From: Hanleya hanleyi
Taxonomy: Eukaryota > Mollusca > Polyplacophora > Lepidopleurida > Hanleyidae
Direction of reading: 5' to 3'
Length of the DNA: 64,000 nt
Assembly (NCBI GenBank): GCA_036873755.1
Contig: JAVTVY010036989.1
Span: 1-64,000, forward strand
The position numbers and the translations under genes were made by a program. Shown one piece after another: positions 35,224-46,101 of the stretch; the first letter of the stretch is position 1; every line of letters begins with the position of its first letter. The notes beneath the pieces were generated by a model that did no database searches, was not told the origin of the DNA, and saw only the letters and a program-made list of their open reading frames with translations.

Positions 35224-36735
35224 AAGACATTGAATTCAAGATCATTTTCTTTTAACTAACCAGTTAGTTTTATTTTTTTAATGCAAGTCAAGCTGCCTTT
35301 TGCTAAACATACTTTTGCTGTTTTTCAAGTTCCAAGAAAATTTATATTCAGAATGTCACTTCAATTTTCTCAATAACTGTGTTAGTTGGCAAAGAAACTT
35401 TTAGTCCTTACCGTTGTATTCCTGTCTTTACCATTATGGCATTTCAGTAAAGACAAGTTCGAATAACGGTAAAGACAGATAAAAGTCAGCAAGAGCCAGG
35501 CTGAACTGGATTATGAGTCTTTCATGGTAAATTTTAGACTGGATTCAGCCCCTGTTTCATAATGTATTTTAAACGGGAAACAAGAGGAAGTAACTCTGCC
35601 TATTAAGAAATGCTTGAAACAGGGACTGGACGGAACATCACAAGGGAGCTAACTTTGCAAGACAAAATGCACAATATACTGTGCATTTTTTGTCACCAAT
35701 GAAAACTCTGTATTCTGACCCCGCCCCCCAACTCAAAGGATTTGATTGGTTCGTTCATATACGCACGCTGGAAGCAATGCGTTCATGTGACATCAACAAT
35801 GAGAATGACGTTACTACCATGACCTCAACAATGGGAATGACGTTACTGCCGAGACGTCACAGTATGGCGTTAGAATGAAATTGATACAAATGTTGTGACC
35901 GAAGGTAAAAACATGTCAATCGTCCAGACTAACCACGCCTCCAGATGGAATCTTTACACGACGAAACCCATCAAATCGTCCAGTCTCTATTTTAAAAATC
36001 ATTTTTTCATTTTTTTTTTTTCATTCTATTTATTTATTTATCAAACGTATATATTTATTAAAGATCATTTTATTATTATTAAATAGTAGATATGAAATAG
36101 AGACTCATCCAGTCTAGGTAAATTTTTGATATACAGTTTCACATTTCTTGTGCTTTGCTTGGTAACAATCATAAATAACTTAACTGATATACCTCAATAA
36201 CGGTAAAGACAGACAATAAGTGAGATTTTTTTTCAAATTTGTAGAAAACATGTGCTCTGTTGCCACAAGGCTGGAGGGAAAATGGCTGCCCATACCCTGG
36301 TACTTTTAACAATGACAGTGGTGCCCTCTATATGACATTTCTTGAGCTAAATTTCTCCAAAAAACTTTCCTGATATAAACGGTAAAGACAGTTGAATAAA
36401 TTCAAACTTTTAAAATATTTTTCACATGTCAAGATATGTGAAATAAACAGGTCTTTATATTCTCATATAATTTACATAGTATCCAACAGAAAGATTCTTT
36501 TTATTGAATACTGTGTTGTTTAAAAATTATTAACCTTCAAACTACATTTGCAACGATAACGGTAAAGACAAATTCATTTTCAGAATTAAAAATTTAATCT
36601 TTTAAAGCAGTTATCTTTGTCAAAATACGTTTTACAATAGAGAAAAACTGTAAAATGTTTAATCATAGATCTGGCATTTCCAGCAAATCTCTGGCTGTAA
36701 AATGAACAACATGAAAAAAAAATTGTCTTTACCAT
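35224..36735. repeat. Region with recurrent AACGGTAAAGACA motif
   Basis: The motif or a one-off variant occurs near 35224, 35407 (inverted), 35426 (inverted), 35447, 35469, 36196, 36379, 36560 and 36722 (inverted). Several intervals are 180-183 bp, but the sequence between motifs does not align, so this is not an ordinary satellite. Confidence 0.5.
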
Positions 36736-37858
36736 TATTTGTACATTTTCATGAAAATGGTCTATTTCTTCAAACATGCACAATGATTCTATAGCATTCT
36801 TGGTTTAACACAAGCAGTCTGTTGAAGCTTACTTCCACAAGCCATACAACCGCTGACGATATAGCAATTCTTGGTTTGACAATGGCCCAGTACAGGTCAC
36901 ATTTTAGTAATGGAAATGTTATCCACTAAATTAGCCCTCACAATTCAGAACGGTCACCTCGGCAAAAATAATGTCATATTAAAGTATTCCTATTTAACAC
37001 CATGTTAAATATTGCTGAGGCCATTCAAAATATTATTTATGTTTACCGTAACCCGACCGACCCGAAAAAAACGTAGCTGCGCAAAAATAAATTGTCCGGC
37101 ATATTTTTTTTTCGTTTTCGCGAACCTGTAAAAATGTCTGTTTCAAGGGGAATAACTCCTCGCGCATCCCGTAAGGGAGAGTTTACTCTCTCGCTGGTGG
37201 CGCTGCTGGTGAAGGCCATCAAAATGGCGGACACGGACGTTGAGCAGTCGAAATAACGCCTGTCTACCTATCGCCGACAAATCATTTTTTCAAGTGACAA
37301 CTAAATTAAAATGCCGCCTGTCGCCGCGACAAGTAACTGTTCTGTCCTAAAAATACTGAATTACGATCTAACACAGGCCTAATATGACTGAATGACCGAG
37401 TTGTGTTCCTGGAAACAGTTTAGTTTTATTTATATCGGACATTCTGTTCACTTCGACTAGCCCGAAAACATCGGCTAAGGGGTCTATTTTTTTTTTTTTA
37501 TTATTGTTGTTGCTGACCCTTTAGCCCGAATCACATATACAGACCGAAAAGGAAAAAAATAAATAAGACGTCAGTCGCTCGAGATCTTCAACTGCACACG
37601 GCGTGGGGAATTGAGACAAAGGCACGAAAAGCATTTTATCGAATAAATAATATGATTTGGCATCTCCAGAACTTTGATAATCAACTAATGACTCATTCCG
37701 TTAGACGAAATCTTCTTCCAAACTCTAATTTTGTCATCTAACTCGTCAAGTTGCCGCCATTTTCAGTCTCGTTGAGAAACGAGATTTCCAACGCGATTGA
37801 CCTTTCTGACCACGTGACTCGTCCATTTCACCATAGTCAGATCAGAAAGGTCACGATA

Positions 37859-38227
37859 CTAGTGCGCACGCGCGGTCAAGTCTCGTTGAGCTGTAATCTG
37901 AAGAAATGGCGGTAAACATCGAAATCGAGCGTTTATTGTGTTTTCTTCGTCGTCACTAATTTTTTGGAGTCCCAAACAGTCATTAGAGATGGTACATGGT
38001 GAAAGAAGCTCAGGTCGGTCAAACTGTATCAAATTGGCATATTTTTTCTCTCCCGTTTCGTTATTTTCGTCAGCGAAAAGTTGCTCTTCGCCAGTCAAAT
38101 TTTTATCGCTAAAATTTAACCTAGGTGCGATCTCGGCTGTGATAGGGATGCCACGCCCCCTTACCCTAAATTTACCTATCACAGCCAGAGTTTCTGGGTT
38201 ACACTTCGACGTGCATCCCGCTCTCAT
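37859..38227 (-). CDS. Unidentified 122-codon open frame in nested element
   Basis: The frame reads ...EIAPRLNFSDKNLTGEEQLF, ADENNETGEKKYANLIQFD, then RPELLSPCTISNDCLGLQ and ISDDEENTINARF. Its acidic, Asn-rich composition is unlike the competing plus frame. The N-terminal 25 residues overlap the short foldback repeat at 38140-38215, so the true start is probably downstream of it. No family recognised. Confidence 0.3.
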   Translation of the reverse strand: MRAGCTSKCNPETLAVIGKFRVRGRGIPITAEIAPRLNFSDKNLTGEEQLFADENNETGEKKYANLIQFDRPELLSPCTISNDCLGLQKISDDEENTINARFRCLPPFLQITAQRDLTARAH

Positions 38228-38739
38228 GCATACAACACGAGAGCTGACCGTTCATGCCTGGCAACTTCAAGTCGAAAACGAAACCAGAAGAAGCTGAGCG
38301 ATTCTTACATTTTATTTCGGAGAATAGGAGCTCAATAAAACTTCGTCAGTGAGTATTTTAATCGGAAGAAAATCGTGCTTGCCAACACGGGCAGCTAACA
38401 TGAAAGTTGCGTTGCCCGTGCCGATTTTTACTTGCTCCAGACAAGCGGACAAGCGCTAACGTGTTCCACTCGCGAGTTGATCGAGTGAACATGGTGAAGG
38501 CAACAACAAATGCTTTTGCTTGATAATTTGTCAGGACAATTCAACATTTTCTTTTTGGAACTTTTTTTGAGGAGGTAAAACTCAATTTCAAAATTTCCCC
38601 AAAACTGAATTTTTCGTTCAGTCAAGTTTTCAATCGGGGTTACCCACAAAAAGTTGTTAAAATCCCCCTGTTGTTATGATCCTTAAGAAAATATCGTTCC
38701 AGCAAAATTAATCTTATAATTGAACATTCTGTTGACATT

Positions 38740-38923
38740 TTACACTAAACAGTCTGGTGAGAGAAATGAGCCTGCTGAGTCAACATCAGGGAGTGAGGAC
38801 ATTGATCTTGGCTATGCAGAGCTAGAGGAAGGAGACAAATTTGTCGCTGTCATAAACGTCTCCCGATCGAGAAAAGAAAACTTGTGTTCAAATTCTCCAA
38901 TGCCTGCAAAATGGAGAAACTGA
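38740..38923 (+). CDS. Candidate exon, acidic, unidentified
   Basis: TTTTACACTAAACAG resembles an acceptor. The frame then reads SGERNEPAESTSGSEDIDLG, YAELEEGDKFVAVINVSRSR and ends at TGA (38921). A second plus frame, SSKTLRDVLACVSDVSDS..., lies at 39130-39262. Both are inside the nested element at 37020-39376, so a transposon-borne multi-exon gene is the likeliest source. Confidence 0.35.
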
Positions 38924-39449
38924 TTGGAATATATGAATGATGACAGTAGGGTGAAAAAAAAGTTTCAGTATAGGAGTGACAAGCTGAAGTACCAGGGGGC
39001 AAGTAAAAAATAGTTACCTGTTAGAGTGACAAATAATTCTCAAAAAACGTTGTCGTATTAGTGTCTGTCATTGAACAGGGATTTTGTGAACGGGGAATTA
39101 GTGATAAAAAACAAAATAAAACGTTTTTGCTCATCGAAAACGTTAAGAGATGTTCTAGCTTGTGTGTCTGATGTATCTGACAGCACAAATTTGTTTGTAT
39201 CAAGGCATGTCGCCTGGACTCTTCGTGAGCATTTGAAACTGAATGCGACTCTGACGATGATCTGAACATTCACGGGCAAAAAAAAAAAAGGCAAAAAAAA
39301 AAAATTTCCCTACCTACCTACCTACCCACCTTTTTCTAATTGCGTTACAGTAAACACATTTTTTTTTTAGAATGGCCTGAGGTGAACTGATTATGCCACA
39401 GCATTTACGTCGGCAATTGCTGATTGCTGAGGTGAATTGTGTGGGCTGT

Positions 39450-40815
39450 TAAAATATAACTTGGTTTAACTCATTCGGTACCAATGACACCAAAAGATGA
39501 CAAAATAATTCCCTGTCCCAACCTCAATGATGCCAAAATATGACATCGCTGCTTTGTCATCAAATAAAACCCCACTCTACAATGTAGCATTTAACGCGAG
39601 CACCTTGAGTGAAACTTGCCCAAATGTATATATCTTTGAAAAGCCTAAACCTTCAACATTCGGATTATCAAAGAATGTTTTCATTTTGACAAACAAATAA
39701 AATAAGATCGGGAGTGAAACGAAAAAATAATGGGGAAAATGCGGAACTACAAAATTTTCTCAATTTTACCGTGTCAGAAAATGTTGCTGCAGAATGTAGA
39801 ATCCATCAGATCCACTCTGTAAACTTTATTTCCATATTTTCCCCAACACCTGTGTCGGTAAATAAAAGACCATTTTTATCTCCTGCCATGCTTGGAACGA
39901 ACTGTGATGGTCAAATTGATCAATCGAGTGCCTTCGTTTTAGTCACATGGTAACGATACAACCAACCGAAGCGCTGAAGTGTCAGCGTGGTTCATTGGCA
40001 CAAACGACCAGATTCGTCCGATGAATGATATTTATATCCAATCGTAGCTTTCATAATATAGCCATCCATTTGAACTATGACGAGATTGGGAAAGCCAAAG
40101 AAATGACCTTTCCAACGCGTCCTTGATCACGAAAAACAATGCCTTGAAATGCAACAGGAAAAAAATCCTTCAACTCTCGCAATTTAGCAAAGTCTCTCGT
40201 CTCAACCTGCGTTTTTCTGACAAATGTCCATGAATAAATGAGTATTCATCGTTTATTCCTGGGCTTTGTAATCAAAGAAATATATGCTTACAATCTTAGA
40301 AAATTATGCAGGTTTGTGCATTTTTTTTATTTTATCGAAACATCGAATACCAATGAAAGTATCACTTTGCAAACATCAACTGAAAATTACGAACGTCTCG
40401 TTGAGTTTACTGATTTTTATTTGGAGAAAAATTCTTGAGGAAAACAATACACCCACATAGTTTTTGTTGAAATATATTATTTCAAAAGGACATAAAGTAA
40501 TACACACATACAGGGATGTTTTGTAAACATAGAGGGCGTTGCGGTGCGCCGAGGTCACTGGGGGATTGCTGCATGACCTTTCACCAGTTCACATGTGCGC
40601 TGGAGTTGTCGGGGGTTGACAAGCGACCAGAAGTAGACAAAGGAAGTGGGCAGTATAAATGTTATGTTTCTTGCACAATATAGTTAATCAAGTTCTGTCC
40701 ATGGAAATGTGGTGTGTAATGACAAGATGATAGCTGTGGTACGGCATGTGTCAGTTAACACCGTTTACACACTGCCAGCCAGCCATCTTGAGGACTTCGA
40801 ATCCTCCTGGTTGAT
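39450..40815. other. Unassigned stretch
   Basis: No inverted-repeat pair, satellite or credible gene found. The T- and A-rich runs are short. Confidence 0.4.
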
Positions 40816-41242
40816 TTGTACATCACTCCTACTAGACTATTCATGATGCAAAACACAAGTGCTGTCAGCCACGGAAAGTTTGTGTTGTTGTTGATGTTGT
40901 AAGTGAAAGTGCATGGGTGAAATTGTTCCTAGGGAACTAATGCTGTCATAGCCTGAAGTTATGAGATGAAGGGAGGTCACTCGTGGCGACATTGTATCCA
41001 CATAGGACCATTTCACACCAGCATCCACTCACCAGCAAACATGGCCAGCCGGCAGTGAAGTTGGGCTGTCAGCGGGAAAGATGAACAAACATTTTCAACA
41101 ATTCTGCCAAATCCATGTTTGTTTTTACAGAAGCCATTTTTTTTGTGATCGTCAGGAGCACGACCTGGGATTCAATTTTACTTGTCAGCAGATTTTTCTG
41201 GTTGTATTAAACGAGTGAACGACCAAACAGTTTGACCCCTGC
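40816..41242. repeat. Duplicated promoter-like block, copy 2
   Basis: Same orientation as 28562-29000, about 85-90% alike by eye. The ATG at 41040 is retained (AACATGGCCAGCCGG), but its frame hits TGA after four codons. It ends where a 125-bp tandem repeat begins. Confidence 0.6.
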
Positions 41243-41500
41243 AAATACAGTCTTATGTATAGAGTTTTAGTTGCTGAAGTATTGAGACTATTTATTGCTT
41301 GAAATCATGCATGTTACTGTAGTCACACGAAACATTGATAAATGTCTATAGCATTTCTTGGTTTAACAAATACAGTCTTATGTATATAGTTTTAGTCGCT
41401 GAAGTATTGAGACTACTTATTGCTTGAACATAAGCATACATGTTACTGTAGTCATCGAAATTCAAACAATGACCAATGACAGCATTTCTTGGTTCAACAA
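41242..41500. repeat. 125-bp tandem duplication
   Basis: CAAATACAGTCTTATGTATA at 41242 recurs at 41367, each copy followed by GAAGTATTGAGACTA and a TAGCATTTCTTGGTT-type end. Related words near 36791 and 36861 show that the sequence is dispersed. Confidence 0.8.
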
Positions 41501-42303
41501 TAACAGTGTTGAAGAAGACTACTGCATAAATTTAGTTTTCTAGAAGCAGCTAACTGCTGAAAGCCGCTGAAAAGAGAGGGTGTTTTTTTGAAGAAAGGTG
41601 CTGAAGCCCATTGCACACAGTGAAAATTTTGTTGTATTTGAACAAAAACAGTGTTCCGAGCCGTTTTTGTCGGCTGTGTGAGAGACCCAAAAACAGAAAC
41701 ATCTGTTTGGAACAAATGTTCGTGACATCAGGCCATCTTTAAAAATATGCTTGTTGACTGTAACCCGACCCTACCTCAGGAAGTTGGGTCGGTAGGTAGG
41801 TAATTTTTTGTTTTTTGTTTTTTAAAGGTCAGGTTTTCCTTGAAGAGGTTAGTGTGATTTGGTCCAGATACCAAGATCATTCGAAAAATGCTTTTGTCTG
41901 GCAGCAAAATTATTTCAGCAGAGAAAACAAGGTAGGTATCTTCAGGTAGAAATAAAGCAAGATATTATTGAACTCAGGCTTGTGTTTCATTTCCTAGAAG
42001 ACATCGACATCCTTGAACACATTCTTGACAATGAATAGTGACTAGCTGGTCCAGAAATAATAATTTACAGATACCATACACACTTTTGCCAAAATTTTGA
42101 AATGAAAAGAAATGAAATTGTTCTTTGAAGTTATACAGGAGGTTGTTCATTACCATTTGGAGTACTTAGGGAGAATTATCTCAAATTAATCACATAACAT
42201 CATTACCACCCTGCTGAGGCCTGCTCCCTTCACGATATGATTTAATTGAATACCTCCGGGCTTATTTCCTTTATTCAGAATACAAGTTCAACTGCATCAG
42301 AAT
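41501..42303. other. Unassigned stretch
   Basis: 41760-41812 (TGTAACCCGACCCTACC, GGTAGGTAGGTAA) resembles the subterminal part of the nested element at 37020-39376. No other feature. Confidence 0.4.
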
Positions 42304-42510
42304 TTAATTTACTGACAACAATGAGGAAAATACTACATGTAAGCTTCTAACAAGCGTATTGGATGTCGACATCGGAATGTCAAAATTAGACTGGTCTAAT
42401 TTGTCAAGACCGCTGGAGCTAGCGGCACTATCCACAACTTTATCGACATAGAGGGTTACAAACTTTCCGTTATTATGACAAAGCAGTACAGATTTTCTGC
42501 ATTTGGTCAC
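42304..42510 (-). CDS. Unidentified open frame, possible terminal exon
   Basis: The minus-strand frame reads KSVLLCHNNGKFVTLYVDKV, then VDSAASSSGLDKLDQSNFDI and ...LHVVFSSLLSVN, stop TAA. ACCAAATGCAG at its 5' side could serve as an acceptor. Composition is protein-like, but there is no homologue I recognise. Confidence 0.3.
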   Translation of the reverse strand: MTKCRKSVLLCHNNGKFVTLYVDKVVDSAASSSGLDKLDQSNFDIPMSTSNTLVRSLHVVFSSLLSVN

Positions 42511-42917
42511 ATTTTAGTCTCCTCAGAGAAAAGTAGAAATCCAAACATCGTCAGTCGGTCCGACTCAGAAGCTGTCGGTGTGCGGACCCACGAGTTGGTG
42601 ACAGTCCTAAACATGTCCAAGTTCCACATCGATTCGCGACAGAGCTGGTACAGAGCTGGTGTTTAGTACAGCTACCAAATTATGTGGAATCTTTTTTATC
42701 TAGTTGTATGCTAGATGCCTACAAAAAAATTAGTCGTCTTGGCCTATATTTTATGGAGTTACGTCCCTTTTTGGATGTAATAATCTCTGATTTTATGTAT
42801 ATTGGTGAATGTACAAGTTCAACAGGGCTCTCAAGGAGAGGCGAGCGATCACTCGCACGTGCCTCTTGCTCGCCTGAAATCAAAAAATGGCGAGTGGTGA
42901 ACCACTCGCCTGTTTTC

Positions 42918-43107
42918 ATCGGTCAGAATAAAATTTAATGACATCTTCAGCTGTTGTTGTCAAGTTTTTGGCTTCCAAAATATCTTGTTGTTCATCATCG
43001 GCATGTTTCATAGGTCAGAATAAAATTTAATGACATCTGCAGCTGTCGTAAAATTCTTGGTTTCGTAAAGATCTTGTTGTTCAGCAATTTCGGAAGGCTT
43101 CCCGCCA
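42918..43107 (-). pseudogene. Duplicated C-terminal coding block in the hAT-like element
   Basis: On the minus strand two tandem blocks of about 93 bp each encode nearly the same ending. The first reads GKPSEIAEQQDLYETKNFTT, then AADVIKFYSDL and stop; the second reads DDEQQDILEAKNLTTTAED, then VIKFYSDR and stop. The amino-acid conservation with both stops kept suggests a duplicated last exon of the element's gene. Function unknown. Confidence 0.45.
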
Positions 43108-43475
43108 TTTCCGCTTCATGTGTTGTGCAAAACGAAATTACAGATCCGTTATGGGTAGACTGGTTGCCTCCCTTGTATTTTCATACAGACACGTTTTGAG
43201 ACGTGGGTTATGATTTCCACAAATATAAAATCCGTCAAACACCACGGCTCAAACCACCATGGCATCACGACGTTTTAAACATTAGTTTCCGATTTTGTTT
43301 AACATTACACCACTCCATTCTGAACATAATAGTTTCCGATTTTGATTTACTCTCGCTGTGGACTTTCGTCCCTCGATCAAGTCCATGCTTTTTATTGCTC
43401 TCACGCAATTTCGGTGTCAAGCACGCCTTTTCGTTCGGACCTTTTCGTTCCTGACAATTTTGTCACTGTTAGCAA

Positions 43476-43615
43476 GATGTTAGCGGAAAATTGCACGATG
43501 TCGAATCCGAAAGGAAAGCCGATAGAACTATCAACGTACCTAAAATGGAGAGAGGAACTTACATCAGTGTTCCGAATTAAAGAAGACTACAACACCATTC
43601 TCAATCGCGCATATG
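43476..43615 (+). pseudogene. Coding-like segment interrupted by nested CAGCCC element
   Basis: ATGTTAGCGGAAAATTGC opens a frame MLAENCTMSNPKGKPIELST, then YLKWREELTSVFRIKEDYNT and ILNRAY, where the 156-bp CAGCCC element has entered. Its CATATG duplication splits the reading frame. The KPIELSTYLKWREEL helix suggests a real protein N-terminus. Not identified. Confidence 0.4.
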
Positions 43616-43771
43616 CAGCCCACACAATTCAGAAAAGTCACCTCAGCGAAAATAATGTCATATTAAAATAATTCTTATTTAACACCATATTAAATATTGC
43701 TGAGGTAAACTGATTATGCCACGGCATTTACCTCGGCAATTGCTGATTGCTGAGGTGAATTATGTGGGCTG
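43616..43771. mobile_element. 156-bp CAGCCC MITE (reference copy)
   Basis: CAGCCCACACAATTCAG and TGAATTATGTGGGCTG ends with perfect CATATG duplication (43610-43615, 43772-43777). This short, intact copy shows what the 36932-39448 element looked like before its nested insertion. Confidence 0.85.
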
Positions 43772-44382
43772 CATATGTGACCCACATATTCTGTAATGTA
43801 CTTTTAGAAGTAATTTTAGCATTTCACTCGCCTCAGGAATTTCTCAGACGAGTGATAAAAGCACTCGCCTCACTCGCCTGAGCTTAAATTCAGGCGAGTG
43901 ACGAATCACTCGCTTTTTTTTTGCTCCTTGAAAGCCCTGGTTCAATGTCATGGCCCACTTTATGGAGTTATGTCCCTTTTCGTGAGTAAAAATATGCTTG
44001 AATGTAACCAGTTGTATCAGAAGAACCGTGTCCGGTACAACTACCAAATTTTGGAAGCTTATTTATCTACTTGTATTCTAGAAGCGTACAAAAGATTATT
44101 CGTCTCGGCCCTTATTTTACAAAGTTGTGCCCCTTTATGTGTGTAATAATCATTGACTTTGTGACAGAAGCTTGAATGTAGCTGTTATATCTGCAGAATA
44201 ATGCTTTAAAAAGGATAATTTTGAATGAATAGTAAACATAGCCATGATATGTTGCACATTCTCAGCATATTTCTCAATTGCTTGGGGGAAGCCAAGGGGT
44301 TGTGAGTCTCACCCTCATGTTGTCATCTGTGTGCGGTGGCTGCGCCGCAGCGAACATTCTCTGAACATCTTCCAACTATTAA

Positions 44383-45429
44383 CCCTTTCACCGATTATTT
44401 CCCCTGACAAAAGTGACCTGCTGACGATCAATTCCCTGAGAACTGTTAAAATTTGTATATGTTGTCTTTGGAATGTTAGAAAACGTGTTTGCGTCTGAGA
44501 TTTGTAGAAAAACATAGGGACCCCGTCTCCACAATGAACACTCCGGTGTTATTTGCTCCAGTTTTATAGCAAAATATATAAAATAGCATACAAAATTAGG
44601 TTTTACTTCAAGGGAATGCGCTTTCCCTGGCTTTCTCGACTTGAAAACGTCAAAATTCAACGGAGAAATCATCTTTTTTCGATCGCATTTGACAGTGTTT
44701 ATCTCGAGTTGTACTCGGCCATTTGCAATGTTTGACCTCTCATTGGAAAGTGTGGGCTTTCCCCTTTCTGTACATCACATGACCTGGGACGGATGGCAAA
44801 AATAAAACGGAGGATACGATTGGATTGAAAATGATGTAATTCCATTTTTCCAGCCACTGTCTACGCGCTTCTTATCTGTTGGCGGATGGAGGTCACGTGG
44901 GCGAAATTACGCATACCGATTGGCTCGTCGTCCGAAGGCGGCAACCATCTTGGGCGAAATAGAAAGTTGGTTGTCAAACTTTGTGGATCAAGACTCGTAA
45001 AAATATGGAAATAAACTTTGCCGGTTGTCGTTGGCAGTTTTAATCGTCTGGGGAATATTCACCACGCTTTACCAGTCGTGTAACATCAAAAATACAGGAG
45101 TTAGGATGAGGTTTTCGATGATTTTTTTCATTTCTGCGGCTTGCTGCCGAGAGGCATTTTTCGCTCCGATTTTTTTCGTTCAACATCTAATTTTGCTTTA
45201 TTTCTTTTGCGGAACAAACAAACAATTTCGATAATCAAATTGATCAAGGTTTTGACTTTCCAGAAGTATACAGTGTTTGATAGGTTTCCGTTAAAACGAA
45301 TGCAAAAAAATAAAAGTGCTGTACCCATCGTGATGGCCAACAGGTTTAAAGCTAACCCGGTCAACCGGGGATGGCCGTACGGGTGGCACTCTCGTTATCC
45401 CCGTACACCGGGTTTAATCGGTGAAAGGG
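44383..45429 (+). mobile_element. piggyBac-like MITE, copy 2 (1,047 bp)
   Basis: CCCTTTCACCGATTA...TAATCGGTGAAAGGG with TTAA on both sides (44379-44382, 45430-45433). It is the inverse of 29206-30257 throughout. The perfect ends suggest a fairly recent insertion. Confidence 0.85.
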
Positions 45430-45758
45430 TTAACCAATCAACTAGCGAGCAGCGCCCATGTGACAAAGGACTGAACACGAGGCTAAGTCTACTTGTGACA
45501 CTGGCGGCTTGTTTCAAGATGAAATGTTCGCTATATGCGGGAACACGAACAAAACAGGCAAAAACATGGAACATTGTTTTGTTCTAATAATATAACATGT
45601 TCACTGTGTGCATTGGGCCTAAAGAAGACCACTGCAAAAATTCTTCTAGAAAGATGTATACTGTGGAATGCCTCTGCCAAGACGGTGTACCATAGGAAAC
45701 GAGGGAGGTCAACATGCAGTTCGGCATTTTCATTTTATTTTGCGAATTGCTACATGTA

Positions 45759-46082
45759 CGTTCCCACTTCGAACTTCCCTTGATATATCTGGGCCCTTCA
45801 ATGTTCAAAGAACATAGACACGAGACGTCACTTACCTCGAAAACATTTGAAATTTGAAATGGGTCGCACAAGAGCGTTATTGATTGGCTGACCTATATAG
45901 TGGCCTATTACAAATACCATATTAGGAGGAATGACGCCGCTAATAAAGGATGATGTCAATCTACTCACAATCGACGTGTACGTTCTGATTGGTTCGTCTC
46001 TCGTTCGTAGGTGAAATCTACACCTCGGATTTTGAACACTGAAGAGGGTCAGATAAATCAAGGCAGGTTCGAAGTGGGAACA
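45759..46082. mobile_element. Mariner-like MITE, 324 bp, TA duplication
   Basis: GTTCCCACTTCGAACTTCCC with TTGATATATCTG at the left is inverted at the right (CAGATAAATCAAGG, CAGGTTCGAAGTGGGAAC); about 31 of 34 bases match. TA flanks both sides (45757-45758, 46083-46084). Confidence 0.7.
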
Positions 46083-46101
46083 TAGAAATTGGCTGGATAA
46101 A

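Larger units (their letters stand above)
37020..39376. mobile_element. Nested 2.36-kb element with coding-like segments
   Basis: It interrupts the CAGCCC element: CTGAG occurs at both borders (37015-37019, 39377-39381), and the ends GCCATTCAAAA...TTTACCGTAAC and GTTACAGTAAA...TAGAATGGC are inverted. Next to the ends are GTAACCCGACCGACC (37048) and CCTACCTACCTACCTACCC (39310). Open segments at 37859-38227 (minus), 38740-38923 and 39104-39262 (plus) are hydrophilic and may be exons of its own protein. Confidence 0.6.
36932..39448. mobile_element. hAT-like CAGCCC element split by a nested element
   Basis: TAGCCCTCACAATTCAG (36932) and TGAATTGTGTGGGCTG (39448) are the ends of the same family as 43616-43771, whose interior (ATAATGTCATATTAAA, TATTTAACACCAT, ATTGCTGAGG...GGCAATTGCTGATTGC) continues on both sides of the insertion. 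Without the nested element it would be about 160 bp long. The outer duplication is degraded. Confidence 0.7.
42823..43939. mobile_element. hAT-like element, 1.1 kb, 6-bp duplication
   Basis: CAGGGCTCTCAAGGAG (42823) and CTCCTTGAAAGCCCTG (43939) are inverted ends, and GTTCAA flanks both sides exactly (42817-42822, 43940-43945). Subterminal GCGAGTG/CACTCGC runs occur at both ends. It carries coding-like DNA on both strands and a nested CAGCCC element (43616-43771). Confidence 0.8.

Noticed and set aside
45141..45587. 148-codon plus frame partly shared with 29171-29401
   Set aside because: Shared only because both lie in copies of the same MITE, and it ends with the inverted repeat itself; no transposase motif.
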